DNA of 20,489 nucleotides from the IMG/VR virus record IMGVR_UViG_3300021957_003272, positions 1 through 20,489 of that record; one strand, given 5' to 3'. Positions 1 through 7,784 of the stretch are shown here, piece after piece; positions within the stretch are counted from its first letter, which is position 1, and every line of letters starts with the position of its first letter. The position numbers were made by a program, and so were the translations under genes. Source of the stretch: a virus. Below the pieces are notes generated by a model. The model was not told the DNA's origin. It saw nothing but the letters and a program-made list of their open reading frames with translations, and did not search any database.

Positions 1-2
1 AT

Positions 3-647
3 ATTGTTATGCACCTTCTTAACAAAGCAGGATTGTTAGAGGATAATTATTACACATACGGTGAATATACTGATTTACAAAAGGAAAAAACAAATAGAGA
101 TAGCAAAATTTTTTTTAACGGTTCGACTCAATTTGATACTTTATCTGATGCTCTGCACAATTACGAAGTCGAAAAGCATCATATAGAAATACAAGAGACG
201 CCAAGTGGTAATAGATATCTTGATTTACAATACAATGAAAAATTAGATATGTATTATAAATCCTGCAGGATAGGGGTTGTGATAGAAGATTATTTTTTAA
301 TAGGAAAAGAGGATAAATTTGTTTATCATAAACTTTTTAATATTGCCACTGAAAAGACATTTCATTATGTATTTTTAAAAAAACCTTTTGTAGTATTCCA
401 ATGTAAAAATTTTTTACGCAATTTTAGAAAACTAGGGTTTGAGACATTTTCTCCATTTATAAATGAAGACTACGATGATATAGAAGATGATATAGAAAGG
501 TTTCAAGCAATAATATTAGAAATGCAAAGAATAGCAAATTTATCAGAAGCAGAAAAGAAAAACCTTTTAAGAAATTTAGGACAACGTTGTAATCATAATT
601 TTAGCCTTATGTCAGAAATGTATAATAAAAATCAACTAATACTATAA
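3..647 (+). CDS. 3' part of an unrecognised phage family protein (TEKT / KPFVV / GF-TF motifs), truncated by the window edge
   Basis: The reading frame is open to the left edge, so the gene very probably begins outside the window; the first in-frame ATG is at 9. I do not recognise a named family. The visible part carries TEKT (residues 114-117 counted from that ATG), KPFVV (125-129), LGFETFSPFI (142-151), EDYDDIED (153-160) and a following Arg (164). The same motifs occur in the same order in the 413-residue protein at 18636-19877. There the segment matching the first residues here (M-H-x-x-x-L then a YxxxG stretch) lies after about 200 N-terminal residues, which supports truncation rather than a short protein. 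The EK-x(n)-PFV arrangement faintly recalls the donor-binding end of GT-B glycosyltransferases, but that is only a guess. The stop codon overlaps the late promoter of the next gene. Confidence 0.75.
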   Translation: MVMHLLNKAGLLEDNYYTYGEYTDLQKEKTNRDSKIFFNGSTQFDTLSDALHNYEVEKHHIEIQETPSGNRYLDLQYNEKLDMYYKSCRIGVVIEDYFLIGKEDKFVYHKLFNIATEKTFHYVFLKKPFVVFQCKNFLRNFRKLGFETFSPFINEDYDDIEDDIERFQAIILEMQRIANLSEAEKKNLLRNLGQRCNHNFSLMSEMYNKNQLIL

Positions 648-650
648 ATA
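643..650 (+). promoter_or_regulatory. T4-type late promoter (perfect box) driving the amidinotransferase cassette
   Basis: TATAAATA is identical to the T4 late consensus and overlaps the stop codon of the preceding gene. T4 geometry puts the transcript start near 656. That gives a leader of about 30 nt containing AGGAGA (about 672-677) before the ATG at 686. The box implies that the metabolic cassette is transcribed at the same time as the virion genes. Confidence 0.75.
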
Positions 651-685
651 GTTAAATAATATAACTACACACAGGAGACATATAA

Positions 686-1750
686 ATGATAGTTAATTCT
701 CATAACGATTGGGACCCATTAGAGGAAATAATCGTAGGACATGCTCACCACAGCAGAATAGCAACTGACATTTCAGCAAGAAGTTTCAGTTATGCACCTT
801 TTAAGAAAGAGGATGTAGAAAAATTAGAAGGCACATACCCGCAATGGGTAATTGATGAAGCCAATGAAGATGCAGACGGACTAGCGGACACACTTACAAA
901 AATGGGTGTTAAAGTACACCGACCTTCTATAGTCGATTGGGATAATGTTAATTATGATATTGGACAAGGTTGGAATACCAAAGGCTGGTATAGTTGGTGT
1001 CCTCGTGATTTAATACTACCATTAGGGGATATGTTAATTGAAACACCTACTCCTGTTAGAGCAAGATACTTTGAAGCAAAACAATTATATAAAGATATTA
1101 TGTATGAAGCATTTGAAGATGGTGCATTATGGTTAGAAGCACCTAAGCCAAGATTACACGATGACATGTTTCAGTTTGAGGATATCGTAGACAAAGCAAC
1201 ACTACTTGATCATGAGATATGTTTTGATGCTCCAAATATTGTAAGAGTTGGTAGAGATTTATTATATCAAGTAAGTAATTCAGGAAATATGAAAGGCTTT
1301 AAATGGTTAAAAAGATTATTAGAACCAATGGGATATAGATTACATTATAGTGAACTGTATAGTTTTGCACATTTTGATAGCACTATTGTTCCACTAAGAC
1401 CAGGATTAGTATTAATGAATAGTAGTAGGGTAACTCCTGAAAACTGTCCTGAGATATTTAAATCATGGGATAAAATTTGGTTTGACGATTGTGTGGTACA
1501 GGGAAGTAAATTAGCAGACGAAGGCTACATGCCACCTTGTTCTCCATACATTGGAATGAATCTACTAAGTGTAGATGAGAATACAGTTATCTTAGACTCA
1601 GCACAAGAGCCTCTGATGCGTGAACTAGACAAGTACGGTATAGATAGTGTACCTGTACAGTTTAGACATTCTATGACGCTCTCTGGCGGTATACATTGTG
1701 CTACTTTAGATCTTAGACGTAAAGGTACGTTAGAGAGTTACTGTGATTAA
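686..1750 (+). CDS. Glycine/inosamine amidinotransferase-like enzyme (AGAT family)
   Basis: A 354-residue member of the arginine:X amidinotransferase family, which moves the amidino group of arginine to an amine acceptor through a Cys-bound intermediate. The N-terminus (N-D-W-D-P-L-E-E-I-I-V-G, residues 7-18) matches the start of the AGAT fold. CFDA (179-182) with downstream VGRD supplies the catalytic Asp181, AHFDST supplies His229, and GGIHC supplies the nucleophile Cys338. The protein ends in LRRKGTLESYCD, the usual family C-terminus. Spacing of the three catalytic residues is close to that of human AGAT (Asp254/His303/Cys407), so the enzyme looks complete. A good Shine-Dalgarno (AGGAGA) precedes the ATG. 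It is the first gene after a perfect late promoter and overlaps the next gene by 8 nt. The acceptor is not evident: glycine, an amino sugar or aminocyclitol (as for StrB1), or another amine are all possible. Confidence 0.9.
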   Translation: MIVNSHNDWDPLEEIIVGHAHHSRIATDISARSFSYAPFKKEDVEKLEGTYPQWVIDEANEDADGLADTLTKMGVKVHRPSIVDWDNVNYDIGQGWNTKGWYSWCPRDLILPLGDMLIETPTPVRARYFEAKQLYKDIMYEAFEDGALWLEAPKPRLHDDMFQFEDIVDKATLLDHEICFDAPNIVRVGRDLLYQVSNSGNMKGFKWLKRLLEPMGYRLHYSELYSFAHFDSTIVPLRPGLVLMNSSRVTPENCPEIFKSWDKIWFDDCVVQGSKLADEGYMPPCSPYIGMNLLSVDENTVILDSAQEPLMRELDKYGIDSVPVQFRHSMTLSGGIHCATLDLRRKGTLESYCD

Positions 1751-2234
1751 ATATGGACACATAGATAACTATGGAATTACTCATGAACAAATGAGTCAGT
1801 TAAACTTTGACGATTACTCCCAGTGTTATCAACAGACACCTGCTGTAGAACAATATTATACAGAACATAATAGTAGTATATGGCAGATGTTTGAGACCTC
1901 ACCACAATGGGTACATGACTTATCTAAAAAAATACCACAAGACTTTGATCATCATGTTGTTAGTGTAATTAATATTCCACCAGGACAAACTATTCCGCAT
2001 CATGTTGACAAACATTTTAAACTTAAACAAGAGCATGGCGAAGGCGAAAGTTATCGTTACTTGATATTTTTAGAAGATTGGAAACGTGGACACTATTATG
2101 AAGTACACGATCAGCCTTTTGTTAAATGGAAAGCAGGTGAATGGGTAAAGTTTGGAATAGACGATTGGCACATAGCAGGTAATATGGGAGAACAACCTTT
2201 TTACTCTGCACAAATTACTGTTTTAAAAAAATGA
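1743..2234 (+). CDS. 2OG-Fe(II) oxygenase-like protein, aspartyl/asparaginyl hydroxylase type (first of a tandem pair)
   Basis: A 163-residue double-stranded beta-helix candidate. H-V-D at 87-89 and His143 (in DDWHIAGN) form the expected HxD...H iron triad, and Arg105 (SYRYLIFL) sits where the family has a conserved basic residue. The order PG-x(4)-H-x-D-K-x-F, FLED, GHYYE, GEWVKF, H-x(3)-N follows the aspartyl/asparaginyl beta-hydroxylase pattern and is co-linear with the next gene product. The 2OG-anchoring Arg expected ten residues after the distal His is Phe153 here, so co-substrate binding may differ or activity may be lost. The start is GTG at 1743, overlapping the amidinotransferase by 8 nt; no in-frame ATG lies near, and GAGAG at about 1733-1737 can act as ribosome binding site. 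The substrate is unknown; the context suggests the product of the cassette. Confidence 0.75.
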   Translation: MIKYGHIDNYGITHEQMSQLNFDDYSQCYQQTPAVEQYYTEHNSSIWQMFETSPQWVHDLSKKIPQDFDHHVVSVINIPPGQTIPHHVDKHFKLKQEHGEGESYRYLIFLEDWKRGHYYEVHDQPFVKWKAGEWVKFGIDDWHIAGNMGEQPFYSAQITVLKK

Positions 2235-2773
2235 TTAAAGGAAAAATAGATCTTTCCTGGCTAGATGAAAGAGAATTATATTTAACAAAGTTTGTTGAAG
2301 AAACAAATACGGTTTGGTCAGGTGGTTACTGGAAAGATAATAATATGCCTGTACCGGATTACCCAGGCGACGGGCCAATTGTTTTACAAACATACGATGA
2401 TTTTGCCCCAATGTGGGCACATAAGATTAAAGAAATGTTTTCTTTTGTGGATTATTCTATGGTGACAGTAAATTGTATAAAGCCCGGAAGATTTATAGGA
2501 CCACACATAGATAAATTTTTTAGACTTAACGATTTAGCAGAATTAAATAAATGGGACATAAAAGGAAAAATACCTGTAAGAGTAAATGTTTTCTTACAGG
2601 ATAAAGTAATGGGACATTTTTTAGAAATAGAAAATCAGTCTTTTACTACATACGAAAAGGGTGATTATAGTTTTATCTTAAAGGATCAAGTACATTGTGT
2701 CAGTAATGTAAGTAATATAAATAGATACACATTACAGGTAACAGGGTACGCAAAAACAAAGGACATACAATGA
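2231..2773 (+). CDS. 2OG-Fe(II) oxygenase-like protein, aspartyl/asparaginyl hydroxylase type (second of a tandem pair)
   Basis: A 180-residue relative of the preceding protein. H-I-D at 92-94 and His155 make the HxD...H iron site. Arg165 lies exactly ten residues after the distal His, as in aspartyl/asparaginyl hydroxylases, where this Arg binds 2-oxoglutarate. Arg117 (VRVNVFL) matches Arg105 of the first copy. The set of putative active-site residues is therefore complete. The ATGA overlap with the upstream stop and the lack of a Shine-Dalgarno suggest translational coupling. It overlaps the SDR gene by 4 nt. The pair could hydroxylate two positions of one compound, or work as a heteromer with one weak member. 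That is inference; the substrate cannot be read from the sequence. Confidence 0.8.
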   Translation: MIKGKIDLSWLDERELYLTKFVEETNTVWSGGYWKDNNMPVPDYPGDGPIVLQTYDDFAPMWAHKIKEMFSFVDYSMVTVNCIKPGRFIGPHIDKFFRLNDLAELNKWDIKGKIPVRVNVFLQDKVMGHFLEIENQSFTTYEKGDYSFILKDQVHCVSNVSNINRYTLQVTGYAKTKDIQ

Positions 2774-3735
2774 GAATATTTATAACAGGCGCAGACGGTT
2801 TTATAGGTTCAGCAATGGTAGAAAGACTAAAAGACAATCATGAATTAGGTTTTTTAGAATATGATTTAAGAGATCACATACAGGTAAAGGCACAATTACA
2901 TGATTTTAATCCAGATGTTATAGTACATTTGGCGGCAAGAACAGAAGTACAAGATAGTTTTTATGAACAAATTGTATTCTCAGAAGTGAACTATGTAGGC
3001 ACAGTAAATTTAATTGAGTCGGCTTCTACACTCCCTAACTTAAAAAACTTTGTATTTGCAAGTACAATGGAAGTATATGGTTGGCAACCAATCAGTGATT
3101 TAATCAGAGACGGGTTAGAGGACGAAATATTTGCCTTTGATGAGGAAACACAACCTAATCCAAACGCCCCCTACGCCGTTGCAAAATATGGCTGTGAAAA
3201 ATACTTAGAGTATGCACACAGAAGTTTAGGTTTGCCTTTTACTGCTATTAGACAGACAAACGCATATGGCAGAAAAGATAATGACTTCTTTGTAACTGAA
3301 CAAATAATTACACAAATGCTAAAAGATCCTAATGAGATTAATTTAGGATATGGTGAGCCATATAGAAACTTTATTTACATAGATGATTTGCTTGATGCAT
3401 GGCAACAAGTAATAGAAAATCCTGATAAGTGTCAAGGAGAGATATTCTGTATTGGGCCTGAAAATGCAATTAAAATTAAAGACTATGTAGATATGATTGC
3501 AGAAAAATTAGACTGGAAGGGAACAGTAAATTGGGATACCAAACCACCAAGACCAGGTGAAATTTATATTCTTAATAGCACAAACAAAAAAATTACTTCT
3601 AAATTAGGATGGTCTCCTAAAGTAGAACTTAGTGATGGGTTAGATAAAACCATCGCAGTTTGGAAAGATATTATAGAAAATGAAAAACCTCATAATCATG
3701 ATATGCCTCACAGGAAATTTTCTAAAGGAAAATAA
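2770..3735 (+). CDS. NAD(P)-dependent epimerase/dehydratase, extended SDR (NDP-sugar type)
   Basis: A 321-residue extended short-chain dehydrogenase/reductase. The nucleotide-binding GADGFIG lies at 7-13, the acidic YDLRD at 31-35, HLAARTEV at 53-60, FASTMEVYG at 96-104 with Ser98/Thr99, and the catalytic Y135-x3-K139 in PYAVAKYG. The later NAYGR and FIYIDDLLDA segments are typical of NDP-sugar epimerases and 4,6-dehydratases, as is PRPGE near the C-terminus. The fold and catalytic residues are intact, so an active enzyme on a nucleotide sugar is likely; the exact sugar is not determinable. AAGGA at about 2758-2762 precedes the ATG, which overlaps the upstream stop (ATGA). Its place between the oxygenases and the radical SAM gene argues for a sugar-containing product. 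Confidence 0.9.
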   Translation: MRIFITGADGFIGSAMVERLKDNHELGFLEYDLRDHIQVKAQLHDFNPDVIVHLAARTEVQDSFYEQIVFSEVNYVGTVNLIESASTLPNLKNFVFASTMEVYGWQPISDLIRDGLEDEIFAFDEETQPNPNAPYAVAKYGCEKYLEYAHRSLGLPFTAIRQTNAYGRKDNDFFVTEQIITQMLKDPNEINLGYGEPYRNFIYIDDLLDAWQQVIENPDKCQGEIFCIGPENAIKIKDYVDMIAEKLDWKGTVNWDTKPPRPGEIYILNSTNKKITSKLGWSPKVELSDGLDKTIAVWKDIIENEKPHNHDMPHRKFSKGK

Positions 3736-3741
3736 TGTACT

Positions 3742-5595
3742 ATGACCTCCGTATCTCTTGTACAAGTTAATTTTCAGACAGGACCGCATCATTTAAACAG
3801 TTATTATTTGCCTTATAGTGTAGGCGCTCTATGGTCTTTTGTAGAGCAAAACAAACGAATAAAAGAAAATTATGATATATCTAATATAATTTTTAGACGT
3901 GAACCTCTAGAAGATTTAATCTTAAAACATAAAGATACGGATATTGTATTGCTAAGTTTATATATCTGGAACAAAAACTATTGCTTTAAATTAGCAGAGA
4001 AATTAAAAGAAGCATATCCAGATATAATAATTCTTATGGGCGGTCCTGAATTACCATGGAGGAACGATGACTTCTTTGAAAAATATCCTTTTATAGATAG
4101 TATAGTTATAGGAGAAGGAGAACTAGCATTACAGCATATTTTATTACAACATCTAGATGGCCAAGAAATTGATAAAGTTAATAAATTTGAAAGAATGAAA
4201 GAATTAGACTTACCTAGTCCTTATCTAAATGGAATGTTTGATCAATTAGTTAAAGAACATACAGATATAGAATGGGTTCCTACTATAGAAACGGACAGAG
4301 GATGTCCTTACAGTTGTACTTTTTGTGACTGGGGTAGTGCAACTGCAAGTAAAATGTATAAATTTTATTTTGATAGAATAGATTTAGAACTTGATTGGAT
4401 AGCAAAACATAAATTACCGTACCTTTCTCTAACATCAAGCAATTTTGGAATTTTTAAAGATAGAGATGTTAAGATTGCAGAAAAAATAGTAAAACATAAT
4501 AAAGAAACCGGGTGTCCTAACGGATTGAGCGTAAGTTATGCCAAAAATAGTAATGATACAGTAGTAGATATTGTTAAAATGTTTACAAATGCAAAAATAC
4601 AGACTGGTGTTACCTTAAGTTTGCAAACAACAAGTGATCATGTTTTAGAAAATATAAAAAGAAAAAACATGAAGATAAATTCCATTACTGAAGTTACTGA
4701 TCTTGCCAATAAAAATCATCTTCCGGTACTAACAGAATTAATTTTAGGAATGCCCGGAGAGGACAGTATCTCTTGGCGTAATACTTTAGAACAAGTAATA
4801 CAGAATAATATTTTAAATTTAGATGTTTATTTCTTACAACTATTAATAAATTCTCCAATGTATGTAAAACAAATTAAAGATTATAATCTTCAAACGTTTG
4901 AAGCATTTGATTTCTTTTACGGTGTACACACAGGTGATTTTTTAGAAGACAGAAAAATTGGGATAGCAGAATCTATAGAAGTAATACAATCAACAAATAC
5001 ATTTAATAAAGAACAACTTATAGATGAAAGTATATTTACATGGTTTGTATTAGGTTTTAACATGTATGGTATTTCAAATATATTATCTAAATATTTATTT
5101 GATACAACTAATTATTCTTATATGGAATTTTATCAATCTTTATATGAATCCTTACTTAAAGAAGACAAATATTTTTCAACTTGGATTAAACAAATAAAAG
5201 ATGGTATTTATAGATGGCAAGACACTGGATATATGGATGCTGATATCGGAGGACTTAGTATTCAGGGTTGGCAGTATTTCCATTCTCTCATGCCAATTAT
5301 TCAAAATAATGATTTAGTTGACCATTATATAAATTTTGTTGCTGATCATTTTAGTAACAAAGTTGACGAAAAAGTACTAAATGACTATAAAAAACTATCT
5401 AAACATCAAATTAAACAGTTTAATAGATATATAACTTACGAAAAAATACTAGAATTAGAATCTGGTGCTTTTGGAGAAACTGTAAAGATAGTTGATAGAT
5501 TCAATCAGTTTCCTAAAAATATAACAGAACATTTAGAATTTCTATTTTTTGGCAGACGTAGAAGTTGGCACATGAATATAATTCTTGACAAATAG
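3742..5595 (+). CDS. Radical SAM protein with B12-binding-like N-terminal domain
   Basis: A 617-residue protein with a Rossmann-like N-terminus of the cobalamin-binding kind (DIVLLSLYIWN about 67-77, LMGGPELPW 98-106, VIGEGE 122-127). It lacks the base-on DxHxxG motif, as do many B12 radical SAM proteins. The radical SAM core follows: C188-x3-C192-x2-C195 in RGCPYSCTFCDWG ligates the 4Fe-4S cluster, and ELILGMPGED further on fits the barrel. About 200 C-terminal residues are unlike anything I recognise and may fix substrate choice. Proteins of this layout carry out C- or P-methylation, ring contraction or other radical chemistry. It ends the cassette begun by the amidinotransferase, with only 6 nt between it and the SDR gene; AAGGA at 3725-3729 is a distant ribosome binding site. 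The reaction is not predictable from the sequence. Confidence 0.88.
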   Translation: MTSVSLVQVNFQTGPHHLNSYYLPYSVGALWSFVEQNKRIKENYDISNIIFRREPLEDLILKHKDTDIVLLSLYIWNKNYCFKLAEKLKEAYPDIIILMGGPELPWRNDDFFEKYPFIDSIVIGEGELALQHILLQHLDGQEIDKVNKFERMKELDLPSPYLNGMFDQLVKEHTDIEWVPTIETDRGCPYSCTFCDWGSATASKMYKFYFDRIDLELDWIAKHKLPYLSLTSSNFGIFKDRDVKIAEKIVKHNKETGCPNGLSVSYAKNSNDTVVDIVKMFTNAKIQTGVTLSLQTTSDHVLENIKRKNMKINSITEVTDLANKNHLPVLTELILGMPGEDSISWRNTLEQVIQNNILNLDVYFLQLLINSPMYVKQIKDYNLQTFEAFDFFYGVHTGDFLEDRKIGIAESIEVIQSTNTFNKEQLIDESIFTWFVLGFNMYGISNILSKYLFDTTNYSYMEFYQSLYESLLKEDKYFSTWIKQIKDGIYRWQDTGYMDADIGGLSIQGWQYFHSLMPIIQNNDLVDHYINFVADHFSNKVDEKVLNDYKKLSKHQIKQFNRYITYEKILELESGAFGETVKIVDRFNQFPKNITEHLEFLFFGRRRSWHMNIILDK

Positions 5596-5631
5596 AACAA
5601 AGTTTGTTAGAATTGTTTTTTTAGGAAATTT

Positions 5632-5856
5632 ATGGAAAGTTATATAATAGCAATAGTATTCATTCTAGCAAATACTTATTTTTCATTTAAAGCAGGTGAG
5701 ACAACTGGTAGATTTGAGGGTATGATCAGTATTACTCAATTTTATAAGGACAAAAATGTTTTAAAAGATAAAAAGAAAATATTAGGGTTTAAAAAATGGC
5801 CCCTGCCTATACAAGTATTATATGGCAACCCAGACCCAAAGTTTTTTAAGGAATAG
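5632..5856 (+). CDS. Small membrane-anchored protein, unknown
   Basis: 74 residues. Residues 3-19 (YIIAIVFILANTYFSF) form one hydrophobic segment, followed by KAGETTGRFEG and a basic, Lys-rich stretch (KDKNVLKDKKK, about 39-49). This suggests a single-pass inner-membrane protein with a cytoplasmic basic tail. AGGAAA just upstream is a good ribosome binding site. The stop is 1 nt before the likely ATG (5858) of the next gene. No family recognised. Given its place beside late genes it could help in lysis, assembly or envelope modification, but nothing in the sequence decides this. It lacks the extended periplasmic domain of typical spanins. Confidence 0.65.
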   Translation: MESYIIAIVFILANTYFSFKAGETTGRFEGMISITQFYKDKNVLKDKKKILGFKKWPLPIQVLYGNPDPKFFKE

Positions 5857-5857
5857 A

Positions 5858-7000
5858 ATGGCAAGAAGAAAGAAGCAAAGAAGTACATACTTATTAAAAG
5901 AACCTAATTGGAAAGAACTTTCTTTGATTACAGATTTAGAAAACCGTAAAAAGGCAATTAGTAATGCAGAATATTTTGTGCATTATGAGATATCCACAAA
6001 ACAAAAACAAGAGGCAATGATCAAATGGATCAAACAGGAAAGTGGATGGGACAAAAACGATATTAAATTTATAGTATCTATAGATAAAGGATACTTTTCC
6101 TCTATGGGTAAAACAGCATGGACATCTAATAAATTAGGATATTGGCCCGAAGGCATTATAGATTACATACACGAAAAATGTAAATCACACTGGTTACAAT
6201 TAGGTAAAAAATATTACGTTGAAAAACAAGAAAAGTCTAAAGACAAAGCAACTAAAGTAATAAGCATACAACAAAGAATGCGTGAACAGGTATCCTCTTT
6301 GTGCGGTTCATGGGAATGTAAACTAGATGAGTTTATAGAAAAGGAATCGTTTGATTTAAAAGAATTCGATCCCTATAATGATATGAGAGCATACCAACCT
6401 GCTATAAAACCAGCACATGCTAAAATAATAAAGGATTTATATAATAAAGAATTATCAGAAGCTCAAGAAGTTGTGGACTGGAACGACCCTGATATTAAAG
6501 AAGGGTATTCTCATTTTACAGTTAAGATGCGTAAAGGCCAGTTAGAGTTTTTCGAAAAAATACAAACAGCATGTGATACCTTAATAGATACAGGTAAGGC
6601 AATTCGTAAACCTAGAAAACCTAAGCCTATAGATAGAGACAAACTTGTAAAGAAATTAAAATATCAAATTAATGATAGTGATCTTGGTATTGCTAGTATT
6701 AATCCTGTTGATTTAATTGATGCATCAGAACTATGGGTGTATAATACTAAATCAAGAAAGTTAGGAATATATAAAAAAACAGAGTTAAGTATAGGACTTT
6801 CAGTTAAAGGCACAAGTATAAAGGATTTTAATACAGAAACCAGTTTCCAAAAGACATTGCGTAAACCAGCCGAACAGATCAAAGCAATAAAAAATTCTAC
6901 TAAAGCAAAGATTGGTGTTTATTTTGAAGATATTAAAACAACACCAACAAAATTAAGTGGTAGAATAAATGATACTACCATACTTTTAAAGGTTTTTTAA
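5858..7000 (+). CDS. Conserved T4-like marine phage protein of unknown function
   Basis: 380 residues from the ATG at 5858. An earlier in-frame ATG exists at 5822, but it would overlap the upstream gene. The 5858 start has AAGGA at 5848-5852 and begins MARRKKQR. The basic N-terminus and the overall high Lys content suggest nucleic-acid contact or tight assembly with an acidic partner. The C-terminal part (about 265-380) contains LWVYNTKSRKLGIY, LSVKGTSIKDF, KTLRKP and ends ...TTILLKVF. From memory this arrangement recurs in T4-like cyanophage proteins located near the neck genes, but I know no function for it. It directly precedes the gp13-like gene, so a head-tail connector or end-protection role is possible and unproven. 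Confidence 0.75.
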   Translation: MARRKKQRSTYLLKEPNWKELSLITDLENRKKAISNAEYFVHYEISTKQKQEAMIKWIKQESGWDKNDIKFIVSIDKGYFSSMGKTAWTSNKLGYWPEGIIDYIHEKCKSHWLQLGKKYYVEKQEKSKDKATKVISIQQRMREQVSSLCGSWECKLDEFIEKESFDLKEFDPYNDMRAYQPAIKPAHAKIIKDLYNKELSEAQEVVDWNDPDIKEGYSHFTVKMRKGQLEFFEKIQTACDTLIDTGKAIRKPRKPKPIDRDKLVKKLKYQINDSDLGIASINPVDLIDASELWVYNTKSRKLGIYKKTELSIGLSVKGTSIKDFNTETSFQKTLRKPAEQIKAIKNSTKAKIGVYFEDIKTTPTKLSGRINDTTILLKVF

Positions 7001-7009
7001 TTAAAATTA

Positions 7010-7017
7010 GATAAATA
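7010..7017 (+). promoter_or_regulatory. Late promoter box, predicted leaderless start for the neck gene
   Basis: GATAAATA followed by 5 nt and then the ATG at 7023. With T4 late promoter geometry (box at -13 to -6) +1 falls on the A of the ATG. No Shine-Dalgarno lies between the upstream stop (7000) and the ATG. Confidence 0.6.
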
Positions 7018-7022
7018 GTAGT

Positions 7023-7784
7023 ATGCCAATAGATCAAATAGGATATAAAAGTAGAGAAGAACTTATTAAAGAGATACAACTACGTCTGGCTGATGGTATT
7101 GTTGATGTTGAATTAGACAGAGCACATTATGATGTAGCCATAGATAAGTCTTTAGCAATTTATAGACAACTAAGTGCTGGTAGTGTTGAAGAAAGTATAA
7201 TATTTTTTACAACACAAGATGGCGTAACTGAGTATACATTACCAGATGAAGTAATGGAAGTAAGAAGACTTTATCGTAGAGGTATAGGCTCTAATAGTGG
7301 CGGCGGAACAAACTTCGATCCATTTGACGTTGCATTTAATAACATGTATATGCTACAAGCAGGACAAGTAGGTGGACTAGCAGTATTTGATGCCTTCTCA
7401 CAATATAAAGAAACAATTGGTAGAATATTTGGAAGTGAATATAATTTCCTTTGGAATAGAAATACTAAAAGATTAAAGATATTAAGAAACGTTAGGCATG
7501 AAGAAGAAATTGCAGTAGGCGTATATAACTTTATACCGGAAAGTATTTTATTAAAAGACGTTGGTTCTAACCCATGGTTGGCCGCTTACGCACTAGCACA
7601 ATCTAAAATGATGCTAGGAGAAGCAAGAAGCAAATACACCAGTGGGCTTCCAGGAGCCGGTGGTGCAATACAGTTAAATGGTGATGCCTTAAAAGCAGAA
7701 GGACAGACAGAAATAGAAAGCCTTAAAGAAAGACTGCATAATATGGAAGAAGGTAATACTCCTCTAGGATTTGTGATAGGATAA
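7023..7784 (+). CDS. 13: Neck protein, T4 gp13-like
   Basis: 253 residues. The N-terminal segment (I-Q-L-R-L-A-D-G-I-V-D-V-E-L then AIDKSLAIYRQLS) matches the gp13 opening in which a short helix, a VEL strand and an ALELY helix follow each other. The C-terminal half has FLWNRNTKRLKILRN, NPWLAAYALAQSKMMLGEARSKY, a Gly-rich LPGAGGAIQLNGDAL and a final helix, as in gp13 proteins. In T4 gp13 closes filled heads and receives the tail with gp14. The T4 protein is about 55 residues longer. A late promoter box sits 5 nt before the ATG and no ribosome binding site is visible. The stop overlaps the dNMP kinase ATG by one base, so the two are probably coupled. No gp14 or gp15 homologue is seen nearby. 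Confidence 0.75.
   Translation: MPIDQIGYKSREELIKEIQLRLADGIVDVELDRAHYDVAIDKSLAIYRQLSAGSVEESIIFFTTQDGVTEYTLPDEVMEVRRLYRRGIGSNSGGGTNFDPFDVAFNNMYMLQAGQVGGLAVFDAFSQYKETIGRIFGSEYNFLWNRNTKRLKILRNVRHEEEIAVGVYNFIPESILLKDVGSNPWLAAYALAQSKMMLGEARSKYTSGLPGAGGAIQLNGDALKAEGQTEIESLKERLHNMEEGNTPLGFVIG

Noticed and set aside
952-1167. - strand frame within the amidinotransferase gene, and similar antisense frames elsewhere
   Set aside because: Antisense shadows of well-supported genes, with no promoter or ribosome site and no recognisable protein features.
5596-5622. Inverted repeat AACAAAGTTTGTT followed at a distance by seven T, terminator-like
   Set aside because: The stem is short and AT-rich, and the T run is separated from it by seven bases, so intrinsic termination is not convincing.
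5822-5857. Upstream ATG giving 12 extra residues to the unknown protein ending at 7000
   Set aside because: It overlaps the preceding small gene, and the ATG at 5858 has a well-placed AAGGA.
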